Assembly: GCA_947631585.1 (NCBI GenBank)
Contig: CANRLY010000076.1
Location: forward strand, 1 to 8,248
Length of the DNA stretch: 8,248 bases
Origin: an uncultured Clostridia bacterium
GTDB lineage: Bacteria; Bacillota; Clostridia; Oscillospirales; Ruminococcaceae
Direction: 5' to 3'
Within the stretch, counting starts at the first letter, position 1; every line of letters begins with the position of its first letter. Shown here one piece after another: positions 1 to 4,921 of the stretch. The position numbers were made by a program, and so were the translations under genes. Below the pieces are notes generated by a model. That model was given only the letters and a program-made list of their open reading frames with translations, was not told where the DNA came from and ran no database searches.

Positions 1-818
1 CCCATGACGAACCGGGTCTTTTTGTGCTGGGTGACTTCCGCCTGTGCAAAGAAGTTTCCTGAATAGACAAAGTTGAACCCGTAGACTTCCCCCTGATCCT
101 CGTCGGCGTTGCGGCGCAGCAGCGCAGCAAAGGGGTTGCTCTGGTGGGAGCTTTCGCCTTTTATGGAATCCACCGACTGTTTGCCGTGGTGCAGAGGGGA
201 ACGTTCTATGTGTCGTTCTCTTGCCCATGAACCGTTTAAGGTTATCATATCGAAGCCGTCGTCGTCAAAGTCCACGCAGAGGGAAAGTATCCGGCTTATG
301 TTTATGGGGTCTTTGCCCTTGTTGGCAAGGGTAACGCTCCTTGTTACAACGTCCAGTTCCTCAAAGACGGTGTAGATAAGCGTTGCCTCCAGACCGGTGA
401 CCTTGTCGCAGCAGACTATTTCCAGCGTCTGAGCCTGATCCTCGTCGGCGTAGGTGGCAGGAAGCCCCGGCAGCTTGGGTTTCCCCTTGTATATCCTGTG
501 TGAAGAATATCTCATATCCGTGGTGGTGAAGCCGTCCTTGTCGGTGATCTTCAGGCAGCATTCCCTGTAGTCCCCCAGCCCGAAGCACGGGAACTCAAAG
601 GGTGCGGAATCCATAAAAGTACCCTTGTCCCTTTTGTTTACAGACGGAACGAAGGGGTTCTCTTCCAGCCGCAGAAGATAGCTCAGCTGACTGTCGGGGA
701 GCTTTTTGCCGAAATACACATGGCAAAGGTAGCCCTCGTCCACCACCTGCATCATATAGGTCGTGTCTTTAGCGTCCAGTTTAAAGGTCATGGACTGCCG
801 GTCAAAATTAATGCTCAT
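1..818 (-). CDS. Alpha-galactosidase, GH36 family (N-terminal part, runs off left edge)
   Basis: Reading the minus strand from ATG at 818 gives 272 complete codons with no stop before the window edge, so the C-terminal part is missing. The translation begins MSINFDRQSMTFKL. It carries the N-terminal beta-sandwich signatures of glycoside hydrolase family 36: GDYRE near residue 82, YSSHRIYKGKPKLPGLPATY near 105-124, VTRSVTLANKG, LNGSWARERH near 195 and GEVYGFNFVYSGNFFAQAEV near 242-261. Known GH36 enzymes hydrolyse terminal alpha-1,6-galactosides such as melibiose and raffinose, usually in the cytoplasm after uptake. The (beta/alpha)8 catalytic domain with the two catalytic aspartates lies outside the window, so activity cannot be judged. 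The start is supported by GGAGGA at 828-823, four bases upstream. The family call rests on recalled motifs and is strong; substrate specificity is inferred. Confidence 0.93.
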   Translation of the reverse strand, partial: MSINFDRQSMTFKLDAKDTTYMMQVVDEGYLCHVYFGKKLPDSQLSYLLRLEENPFVPSVNKRDKGTFMDSAPFEFPCFGLGDYRECCLKITDKDGFTTTDMRYSSHRIYKGKPKLPGLPATYADEDQAQTLEIVCCDKVTGLEATLIYTVFEELDVVTRSVTLANKGKDPINISRILSLCVDFDDDGFDMITLNGSWARERHIERSPLHHGKQSVDSIKGESSHQSNPFAALLRRNADEDQGEVYGFNFVYSGNFFAQAEVTQHKKTRFVM

Positions 819-852
819 ACTGTCCTCCGTAGAAAATAATATCGTAAGTTTA

Positions 853-881
853 ATTATATCAGCATACGCCGATTTTTTCAA
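853..881 (-). promoter_or_regulatory. Sigma-A promoter for the GH36 gene
   Basis: On the minus strand there is a -35 TTGAAA (881-876), a 17-base spacer and a perfect -10 TATAAT (858-853). A TGA directly before the -10 gives an extended -10 (TGn). It points at the GH36 start about 35 bases downstream, and spacing and motifs match the vegetative consensus. No competing gene lies on this strand. Confidence 0.85.
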
Positions 882-893
882 TAAGCTTCCATA

Positions 894-911
894 AGCGAAA
901 ACGTTTTTGCT
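894..911. promoter_or_regulatory. LacI/CcpA-type operator palindrome
   Basis: AGCGAAAACGTTTTTGCT is an 18-bp inverted repeat with 8 of 9 pairs matching, centred on CG with an AAAACGTTTT core. That is the typical shape of operators bound by LacI/GalR-family repressors, including CcpA (cre sites). It sits 12 bp upstream of the GH36 -35 box. It differs from the cre consensus in the outer bases, so a dedicated galactoside-responsive LacI-family regulator is as likely as CcpA. The position upstream of -35 would suit either activation or repression. The regulator gene is not in the window. Confidence 0.6.
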
Positions 912-952
912 GACAGATATATCCTGCTGAGAAAAGTAAATTTTTTGTGAAC

Positions 953-982
953 GCATAAAGGACAAGCGCAGTTTAATATAAT
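953..982 (+). promoter_or_regulatory. Candidate sigma-E (mother-cell) promoter for yabP-yabQ
   Basis: GCATAAA at 953-959 resembles the sigma-E -35 element, whose core is ATA. After a 15-base gap, AATATAAT at 975-982 resembles the sigma-E -10 element CATACAnT. Spacing fits that sigma factor. No TTGACA-like -35 stands 16-18 bases before the TATAAT inside this -10, which argues against a simple sigma-A promoter. yabP and yabQ are sporulation genes in Bacillus, so a mother-cell promoter is the expected type. This is inference from a degenerate consensus. Confidence 0.45.
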
Positions 983-1025
983 TCAGTAACCAAGCAAACA
1001 TTCCCAAGTGAAAGGAAATGGTATC

Positions 1026-1301
1026 GTGGCAGAAGCAAGTACAGGCAGGCACAGTCTGCGGCTGGAGAACAGGACGTCCCTTGTGATGACCGGCGTAACG
1101 GACGTTGACAGTTTTGATGAAAACACGGTCTCGCTTTTTACCGAGCTGGGAGAGCTTGTCATCAGAGGGCGCAAGCTCCACATTAACGTTATGAACGTAG
1201 AGACCGGCGATCTTTCGGTGGAGGGCGACATAACCGCTCTTGTATACGGCGACAAGGACCGCAAGAAGAAGCCGTCGCTGGTGGGCAGGCTGTTCAGGTA
1301 G
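1026..1301 (+). CDS. yabP: Sporulation protein YabP
   Basis: A 91-residue protein starting at GTG: AEASTGRHSLRLENRTSL followed by VMTGVTDVDSFDENTVSL, then ELGELVIRGRKLHINVMNVE, LSVEGDITALVYGD and a basic C-terminus ending GRLFR. The short beta-rich layout, the TGV..V.SF motif and the LxIxGxxLHI motif match the YabP/YqfC family, whose members act in mother-cell spore coat and cortex development. Neighbouring yabQ and divIC reproduce the Bacillus yabP-yabQ-divIC order, which supports the call. The GTG at 1026 is preferred because AAAGGAA (1011-1017) lies 8 bases upstream. An in-frame GTG at 1008 would add six residues but has no ribosome binding site. There is a 58-base gap to yabQ. Confidence 0.88.
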   Translation: MAEASTGRHSLRLENRTSLVMTGVTDVDSFDENTVSLFTELGELVIRGRKLHINVMNVETGDLSVEGDITALVYGDKDRKKKPSLVGRLFR

Positions 1302-1359
1302 TCAGGCAAGGAAAAACGCAGGAAGCAAGGGGCTGAGAAGTTTTATCATGGGAGAGAAT

Positions 1360-2253
1360 ATGCTGTATTTCACCGCACCGGAGGAGCTGCGGATATTCAT
1401 GTGGTCTATACTGCTGGGGGTATTTTTCGGAGCGGTATACGACCTGTTCAGGTGCATAAGAGCAGGTTTTCCCGAAGTTCATATCAAGCCGCTGGTCTTT
1501 GTGGAGGACCTGGCGTACATGATATTCTGTTCGGTATGTTATTTTATATTTGTGATGCAGGCGGCAGGAGGAAGCGCAAGGGCTTACATACTTGTAGGGG
1601 CGCTGGCAGGTTTTGCCGCAGAGCATCTCACATTTGGCAGAATACTGTTAAAGATAGTCAGGGCGGCGGTGGATCTCACAAGAAAATACATTTTAAAGCC
1701 GATATTTTCCATTCTGATAAGACCTTTCAGCGTTATCTTTCGTAAAATAGTTACTAAAATCAAAAATATTTTTTGTGCAAAGTTGCAGAATAACAAGAAA
1801 AACAAAAAAAGTAGAAAAAACCACTTGCAAGACAGAGGCAAATTGTTGTATAATAGTAATCAGAGTCCCGACACATCAGAAAAAGGACGACAAATCACGA
1901 AAGGAAGTACAGCAATGGCGGGTGAGACAGGTCAGGCTGACGTTGTAAAAGTCAGGAAGAAGCCCAGGAAGCATAAGAAAGCGATGATAAACTACATATT
2001 TTTTGTTGTAGTTGCGTTATTGTTGTTATATGCGGTAAGGACCATAGTTGTCAATCAAGCGCAGATCTCCCAGCAGGAAGCCGACATACAGAAAATAAAA
2101 GACGAGATAACGGCAGCCCAGCAGGAGAATGACGAATACATGAGGGTACTTGATTCAGACAATGAAGAGGAGTACATGGAGCGCATGGCGATAGAGCGTT
2201 TAGGTTACGGTTATGCCAACGAAAAGCGTTTTTACGTCATGAGCGGCAACTGA
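1360..2253 (+). CDS. yabQ: YabQ reading frame continuous with DivIC (YabQ-DivIC)
   Basis: An uninterrupted 297-codon frame. Residues 1-135 look like YabQ: MLYFTAPEELRIF, then hydrophobic helices at about 10-30, 44-67, 75-87 and a further amphipathic or membrane stretch near 112-126. YabQ is a mother-cell membrane protein needed for spore cortex formation in Bacillus. A Lys/Asn-rich linker (about 140-185) with no stop leads into Met186, where DivIC begins. In other Firmicutes yabQ and divIC are separate genes. Either this is a true fusion or readthrough product, or a one-base error in the A-run at 1804-1810 hides a stop: one extra A would bring TAG at 1812-1814 into frame and end YabQ at about 150 residues, a plausible length. 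ATG 1360 is preferred because GGGAG lies five bases upstream; ATG 1348 is the alternative. YabQ identity is firm; the fusion as a real product is uncertain. Confidence 0.8.
   Translation: MLYFTAPEELRIFMWSILLGVFFGAVYDLFRCIRAGFPEVHIKPLVFVEDLAYMIFCSVCYFIFVMQAAGGSARAYILVGALAGFAAEHLTFGRILLKIVRAAVDLTRKYILKPIFSILIRPFSVIFRKIVTKIKNIFCAKLQNNKKNKKSRKNHLQDRGKLLYNSNQSPDTSEKGRQITKGSTAMAGETGQADVVKVRKKPRKHKKAMINYIFFVVVALLLLYAVRTIVVNQAQISQQEADIQKIKDEITAAQQENDEYMRVLDSDNEEEYMERMAIERLGYGYANEKRFYVMSGN
1825..1854 (+). promoter_or_regulatory. Internal promoter for divIC within the yabQ 3' end
   Basis: TTGCAA at 1825-1830 is followed by an 18-base spacer and a perfect TATAAT at 1849-1854, about 60 bases before the divIC ATG. 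It lies inside the Lys-rich linker of the long frame. It would give divIC and yabR vegetative expression independent of the sporulation promoter upstream of yabP. The -35 matches the consensus in only four of six positions. Confidence 0.55.
1915..2253 (+). CDS. divIC: Septum formation initiator DivIC (FtsB-like), internal start
   Basis: Starting at ATG 1915, 112 residues have the classic DivIC/FtsB layout. A basic cytoplasmic tail (VRKKPRKHKK, residues 13-22) is followed by one transmembrane helix (about 25-41), a coiled coil rich in Q, E and K (about 46-77), and the conserved end MERMAIERLGYGYANEKRFYV. Bacillus DivIC is 125 residues and forms the DivIB-DivIC-FtsL subcomplex that licenses septal peptidoglycan synthesis. 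AAAGGA at 1900-1905 lies nine bases before this ATG and a good promoter lies at 1825-1854, so independent translation is likely. The gene is in frame with yabQ and no stop separates them; it is listed separately because the essential division protein should be needed in vegetative cells. Confidence 0.82.
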   Translation: MAGETGQADVVKVRKKPRKHKKAMINYIFFVVVALLLLYAVRTIVVNQAQISQQEADIQKIKDEITAAQQENDEYMRVLDSDNEEEYMERMAIERLGYGYANEKRFYVMSGN

Positions 2254-2254
2254 G

Positions 2255-2414
2255 GGTGCGACGCCGGGGTGCAACGCAGGGGTGCGGAGCTGAGCGGTCG
2301 GTGCGAAGCCGGGCGGCTTGGTGCGGAGTCGGGCGGCTTGGTGCGGAGTCTGGCGGTCGGTGCGGAGTCGGGCGGCTTGGTGAGGAACTGGGCGGCTTAG
2401 TGTGCAAGCGGCTG
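2255..2414 (+). repeat. GC-rich tandem repeat, unit 19-20 bp, about 6 copies plus degenerate ends
   Basis: Starting right after the divIC stop, units beginning GGTGCGGAG and ending GGGCGGCTT or GGCGGTC follow head to tail. Boundaries are about 2281-2299, 2300-2319, 2320-2339, 2340-2358, 2359-2378 and 2379-2398. Shorter 13-bp degenerate units (GGTGCGACGCCGG, GGTGCAACGCAGG) precede them at 2255-2280, and a partial unit follows at 2399-2414. The 19/20-bp alternation breaks any reading frame, so it is not a coding repeat. The unit at 2300-2319 contains AAGCC-gggc-GGCTT, able to form a small hairpin. Base composition is far richer in G than the flanks. Function is unknown. Confidence 0.85.
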
Positions 2415-2498
2415 TTCTGATGATATTGGGCGATACCGGCGGTACGGTCGGTCTTATAAGGGACACATTATAAATCAAGAGGAGAACGGGAAAAATAT

Positions 2499-3026
2499 AT
2501 GCAGCTTGAAGTCGGAAAAGTATATGACGGAAAAGTCACTGGCATTGCGAAGATAGGGGCATTTGTGGAAGTTGAAGGAAAGACGGGAATGGTACATATT
2601 TCCGAGATATCCAACACTTTCGTAGAAGATATAAAGGATCATCTTACCATTGGGCAGGAAGTCAAGGTAAAGGTAATAAACATTACCGAAGAAGGAAAGA
2701 TAAGTCTTTCCATAAAGAAAGCTCTGCCTCGTGAGAACAGGCAGCCCAGGGGACAGGCAGGTCAGCAGCGGTCGCAGGATCGGGGCGACAGGCAGTCATA
2801 CGGAGGAAAAGGCGGTCATTCGGACAAGCAGGGCAGCGGCAGGAGGAAAGGCAGCGGTCAAAGGAAAGACGCAGGCGCACCGCCGCCGTTATTTGACCCC
2901 GACCAGCCGAAAGACAGCAATTTTGAAGATATGTTGAGCCGGTTCAAGCAGGCAAGCGAAGAGAAGTTTTCAGATCTTAAAAGGATAACGGACAGCAAAC
3001 GCCGCACCGGTGCAAGAAGAAAGTGA
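2499..3026 (+). CDS. yabR: S1 domain RNA-binding protein, YabR family
   Basis: A 175-residue protein. Residues 1-76 form one S1/OB-fold domain: MQLEVGKVYDGKVTGIAKIG, AFVEVEGKTGMVHISEIS, IGQEVKVKVINI and KISLSIKKAL are the usual S1 strands and the GMVHISE motif. Residues about 78-130 are low complexity, rich in Gln, Arg, Gly and Lys and probably disordered. The last 43 residues (from DPDQPKDSNF) contain an amphipathic helix, FEDMLSRFKQASEEKFSDLK, and a basic end. Bacillus YabR is about 128 residues and also follows divIC, so this one has a longer tail. The family binds RNA and ribosomes; the exact role here is inferred. AGGAG at 2480-2484 lies 14 bases from the ATG, longer than usual; GGG at 2488-2490 may help. 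No convincing promoter was seen between the repeat and the gene. Confidence 0.88.
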   Translation: MQLEVGKVYDGKVTGIAKIGAFVEVEGKTGMVHISEISNTFVEDIKDHLTIGQEVKVKVINITEEGKISLSIKKALPRENRQPRGQAGQQRSQDRGDRQSYGGKGGHSDKQGSGRRKGSGQRKDAGAPPPLFDPDQPKDSNFEDMLSRFKQASEEKFSDLKRITDSKRRTGARRK

Positions 3027-3030
3027 ATAC

Positions 3031-3063
3031 AGGCGGTTCCCGAAAAAGGGACACCGCCTTTTT
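3031..3063 (+). terminator. Rho-independent terminator after yabR
   Basis: AGGCGGT (3031-3037) pairs with ACCGCCT (3053-3059) and TCCC (3038-3041) pairs with GGGA (3048-3051), with one bulged C and a GAAAAA loop. A run of Ts (3059-3063) follows at once. It lies four bases after the yabR stop and closes the yabP-yabR unit. Confidence 0.92.
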
Positions 3064-3114
3064 CATATTAAATAAGGACAGGAGGAGTGTCTCCTTTGCA
3101 GGGAGGCGAAAGAA

Positions 3115-3381
3115 ATGGCTAACAGTTTAAAGAGGACCATAGCGTTCATATTTTTCATGCTGGCAGGTTCTGTAGTAGGGGCGTTCATAAGCTACATATG
3201 CGAAGGCAAGAAATGGGTAGGCTGGCTTGCGTGGGGAAAAGAGATAGGCATTTCAACGGTGAATGTAGATCTTATCATTCTGAAATTCCCGTTCGGGCTG
3301 GTGATAGACGTTACCATTGCCCAGATAATAACTATAGCCGCCGCAATATATCTCTTTGCAAAGACCTGCAAGAGCCTGTGA
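3115..3381 (+). CDS. DUF4321 small membrane protein
   Basis: An 88-residue protein with two predicted membrane helices (about 7-27 and 60-83). Between them is a short segment with WLAWGKEIGIST and VDLIILKFPFGLVIDV. This helix-loop-helix layout with a conserved 'W..GKE.G' and a 'L.FGL.I' strand matches DUF4321, a Firmicutes family of unknown function found near cell-envelope and division genes. GGGAGG at 3101-3106 lies eight bases before the ATG. A small hairpin (AGGAG 3083-3087 with CTCCT 3091-3095) stands just upstream in the leader. No clear promoter was seen after the preceding terminator, although the gap is AT-rich. The lipoprotein gene follows 7 bases after the stop. Family call is from pattern memory. 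Confidence 0.75.
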   Translation: MANSLKRTIAFIFFMLAGSVVGAFISYICEGKKWVGWLAWGKEIGISTVNVDLIILKFPFGLVIDVTIAQIITIAAAIYLFAKTCKSL

Positions 3382-3388
3382 TAAAATT

Positions 3389-4066
3389 ATGAATATTTTC
3401 AAGAAAACAGTACCTATACTATTAATAATAGGAAGCTTGTTTGCGGTGGGCTGTTCGGCGGCTGAAGTGGAAGGTCAGCAGCAGATACTTGATGCAAGAG
3501 AGAAGTTCGCACAGCTGAGAAGCGGCGAACTCGATGTGGTCAACGACCAGACCGGAGAAACAGAACAGACTTTCATCTTCCGCTATGATGAAGTGGGAGT
3601 TCTGAGCTACAGTCTTTGCGGCGTTTCCGAGGACGGAGAATACTTCACTTTCTCAAACGGCTATGAGACCTATGAGATCGAGAACGGAGAGTACAGCTAT
3701 TGCAGAAAGGGCGACCCGCAGTTTCAGATGTTCACCTATGACGTCCGCCACCCTATGACCTATGAGGAATTTATCTTTTTCGACCGGTCGGCGGCAGGCA
3801 AGTCGTCTGTTTCTGAAGAAAACGGCGAAACGGTCTGTCGGGTGGAATATGACCCTGCCCTTATCGCCGGAGATGGTCTGCCCCGGGAAGTGACGGAGTT
3901 TTCGGTGACCTACCGGCTGAAAGACGGCAGACTGACCGCTGTGACCGAGCAGGGGAAGTCTGGTTCACAGGAGTATAGCTATACTATCTATGTCCGACGG
4001 GCGGATAATGTTGAAAAAGTTGAAATGCCGCCGGAAATTCAGGCTGCGGCAACGGAAAATCCATAA
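3389..4066 (+). CDS. Predicted lipoprotein of unknown function
   Basis: A 225-residue protein. The N-terminus MNIFKKTVPILLIIGS followed by LFAVGCSA is a lipoprotein signal peptide: two lysines, a hydrophobic core and a lipobox ending at Cys22, so the mature protein is expected to be anchored outside the membrane. The rest is soluble and strand-rich, with alternating polar and aromatic residues (TFIFRYDEVG, YFTFSNGYETYEIENGEY, FSVTYRLKDGRLTAV). This loosely recalls LolA/LppX-like lipoprotein folds, but I do not recognise the family and make no functional claim. The ATG at 3389 is chosen because the signal peptide begins there; an in-frame ATG at 3356 lies inside the DUF4321 gene and would put an unlikely basic tail in front. 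No strong ribosome binding site is visible, so translation may be coupled to DUF4321, whose stop is 7 bases upstream. Confidence 0.78.
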   Translation: MNIFKKTVPILLIIGSLFAVGCSAAEVEGQQQILDAREKFAQLRSGELDVVNDQTGETEQTFIFRYDEVGVLSYSLCGVSEDGEYFTFSNGYETYEIENGEYSYCRKGDPQFQMFTYDVRHPMTYEEFIFFDRSAAGKSSVSEENGETVCRVEYDPALIAGDGLPREVTEFSVTYRLKDGRLTAVTEQGKSGSQEYSYTIYVRRADNVEKVEMPPEIQAAATENP

Positions 4067-4111
4067 TTTCAACATTGGATAAACGATTTTTGTAAATGTT
4101 GCACAAAAACA

Positions 4112-4154
4112 AGCCTTTATTTTGGAAAAAATTCTACAAAGGCTGGTTGATTTT
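4112..4154 (+). terminator. Weak candidate terminator after the lipoprotein gene
   Basis: AGCCTTT (4112-4118) and AAAGGCT (4138-4144) form a 7-bp stem around a 19-base AT-rich loop. It is followed by GGTTGATTTT, a poor T-run. It lies between the lipoprotein stop and the S10 promoter, where a terminator is expected, but the loop is long and the T-run imperfect. Confidence 0.35.
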
Positions 4155-4158
4155 ATCC

Positions 4159-4188
4159 TTGAAACTCCGCCTGCTTATATGTTATAAT
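4159..4188 (+). promoter_or_regulatory. Promoter of the S10 ribosomal protein operon
   Basis: TTGAAA at 4159-4164, an 18-base spacer and a perfect TATAAT at 4183-4188. Transcription would start near 4195, giving a leader of about 410 nt before rpsJ. It is the only consensus-like promoter seen ahead of the ribosomal genes. Confidence 0.82.
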
Positions 4189-4469
4189 GTATCTTGCGTG
4201 ACTGAGCCGTCAGCGGTATCGCCGTTGACGGACTCGTTTGCCGCAAAACTGCTGCGGCAAGCGAAAAAGTTCCTTTTTTCGGACAACGAATCCGTAAAAA
4301 AGGGCAAGATGTGCGATGAAGCGGAAGGTTGCTGACTTCGGGTCAGGTAATTTCCGTGGAGTATGTCCGATTTCAAACCGGGCGACTGTAATACCAACGA
4401 GACCGGGTGGAACGCTTCTTGCGATGGCTGATAAAGCTCTTGCGTTTCACACAGGTGCGCTGTGACAGT

Positions 4470-4502
4470 TTCCGAAAGACAGTCCGTTTTTCGGAATTTT
4501 TT
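4470..4502 (+). terminator. Attenuator-like terminator inside the S10 leader
   Basis: TTCCGAAA (4470-4477) pairs perfectly with TTTCGGAA (4489-4496) around an 11-base loop, followed at once by six Ts (4497-4502). This is an intrinsic terminator shape about 105 bases before rpsJ, so it can only act as an attenuator. Possible competing pairings exist: GACTGT (4384-4389) with ACAGTC (4479-4484, in the loop), GATAAA (4430-4435) with TTTATC (4500-4505), and TTTCCG (4351-4356) with the CGGAA of the 3' arm. None can be ranked by eye. The stem is rather short and only half GC. Confidence 0.55.
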
Positions 4503-4572
4503 ATCACGACCCACGAAACACACGGAAACGTTGTAACGGTGTTTCGGGCAGCGAGAGAAAGGTATGCAAAGC

Positions 4573-4596
4573 CCTCCGCAGAATTTTTAGAGGAGG
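4573..4596 (+). promoter_or_regulatory. Anti-Shine-Dalgarno segment facing the rpsJ ribosome binding site
   Basis: CCTCC at 4573-4577 is exactly complementary to GGAGG at 4592-4596, the core of the rpsJ ribosome binding site AGAGGAGG (4589-4596). The loop is 14 bases. Pairing would hide the site; five GC-rich pairs alone are modest, so a bound protein or another helix may be needed. The site is 10 bases from the GTG start. Confidence 0.5.
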
Positions 4597-4606
4597 CGAA
4601 TCCAAA

Positions 4607-4921
4607 GTGGCAGTAAATGAAAAGATCAGGATCCGGATCAAGGGTTATGAGCACGCAGTGGTGGATCAGGCGGCTGCAAAGATAGTTGAAGCAGCAAAGC
4701 GCTCCGGCGCAAAGGTCAGCGGACCAGTTCCGCTTCCTACCGATAAGGAAGTCATCACTATACTGAGGGCCGTTCATAAGTATAAGTACAGCAGAGAACA
4801 GTTCGAGCTGCGTACCCACAAAAGACTCATAGACGTTCTGAGACCGACGGCTGAGACCAGATCGGCGCTTGAGAACCTTGAACTTCCTGCCGGCGTTGAC
4901 ATCGTGATGGAGATAAAGTGA
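4607..4921 (+). CDS. rpsJ: 30S ribosomal protein S10 (uS10)
   Basis: A 104-residue protein starting AVNEKIRIRIKGYEHAVVDQ after a GTG start, with KIVEAAKRSGAKVSGPVPLP, the loop VHKYKYSREQFELRTHKRLI and the ending LELPAGVDIVMEIK. These are hallmark S10 segments, and the length is usual (102-105). S10 sits in the 30S head and in other bacteria also serves as NusE in antitermination complexes with NusB. The GTG start with AGAGGAGG 10 bases upstream is supported by the conserved N-terminus. It is the first gene of the operon and follows the long leader. The gap to rplC is 119 bases, long for this operon, and holds strong hairpins. Confidence 0.98.
   Translation: MAVNEKIRIRIKGYEHAVVDQAAAKIVEAAKRSGAKVSGPVPLPTDKEVITILRAVHKYKYSREQFELRTHKRLIDVLRPTAETRSALENLELPAGVDIVMEIK

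Larger units (their letters stand above)
4195..4606 (+). promoter_or_regulatory. Long structured 5' leader of the S10 operon
   Basis: No gene lies in these roughly 410 bases, but successive stems do. P1 is 4204-4235: CCGTCAGCGG pairs with CCGTTGACGG, extended by GAG/CTC. P2 is 4235-4263: CGTTTGCCGC with GCGGCAAGCG, 10 bp. P3 is 4272-4303: CCTTTTTTCGGA with TCCG and AAAAAAGG, 12 pairs and one bulge. P4 is 4321-4357: an outer GCGGAAG/TTTCCGT stem and an inner CTGAC-ttcgg-GTCAG. P5 is 4450-4464: CACAG-gtgcg-CTGTG. P6 is 4470-4502, the attenuator listed separately. P7 is 4514-4546: CGAAACAC with GTGTTTCG. A final element covers the ribosome binding site. S10 operons of gammaproteobacteria carry an L4-binding leader controlling both transcription and translation; this one is longer and I recognise no shared sequence. 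A regulatory role is inferred from the density of stems. Confidence 0.7.

Noticed and set aside
109..588. Open frames at 109-375 (+) and 361-588 (-)
   Set aside because: They are shadows of the GH36 coding sequence, which is open in a third frame along the whole stretch and has family motifs.
1008..1025. Earlier GTG start for yabP at 1008
   Set aside because: No ribosome binding site upstream; GTG 1026 has AAAGGAA at good spacing.
2255..2414. CRISPR array
   Set aside because: The units are directly abutting and imperfect, with no unique spacers and no cas genes nearby.
2454..2474. TATAAA/TTATAA motifs ahead of yabR as a promoter
   Set aside because: No -35 element at 16-18 bases from either; AT-rich bases after a GC-rich repeat are not enough.
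2200..2478. Minus-strand frame with repeated HQAARLRT-type peptides
   Set aside because: It is only the tandem repeat read on the other strand; unit length changes the frame, and there is no ribosome binding site or family match.
4272..4304. P3 hairpin as a terminator
   Set aside because: The T-run is in the 5' arm of the stem and the 3' side is A-rich, with no trailing Ts on the plus strand.
4096..4335. Open frame of 79 codons across the S10 promoter and leader
   Set aside because: It spans the promoter, has no ribosome binding site, and its composition follows the hairpin arms; more likely chance.
4407..4616. Open frame of 69 codons in the leader that overlaps the rpsJ start
   Set aside because: A leader peptide overlapping rpsJ was considered, but the start lacks a good ribosome binding site and the peptide shows no recognisable feature; the region is better explained as structured RNA.
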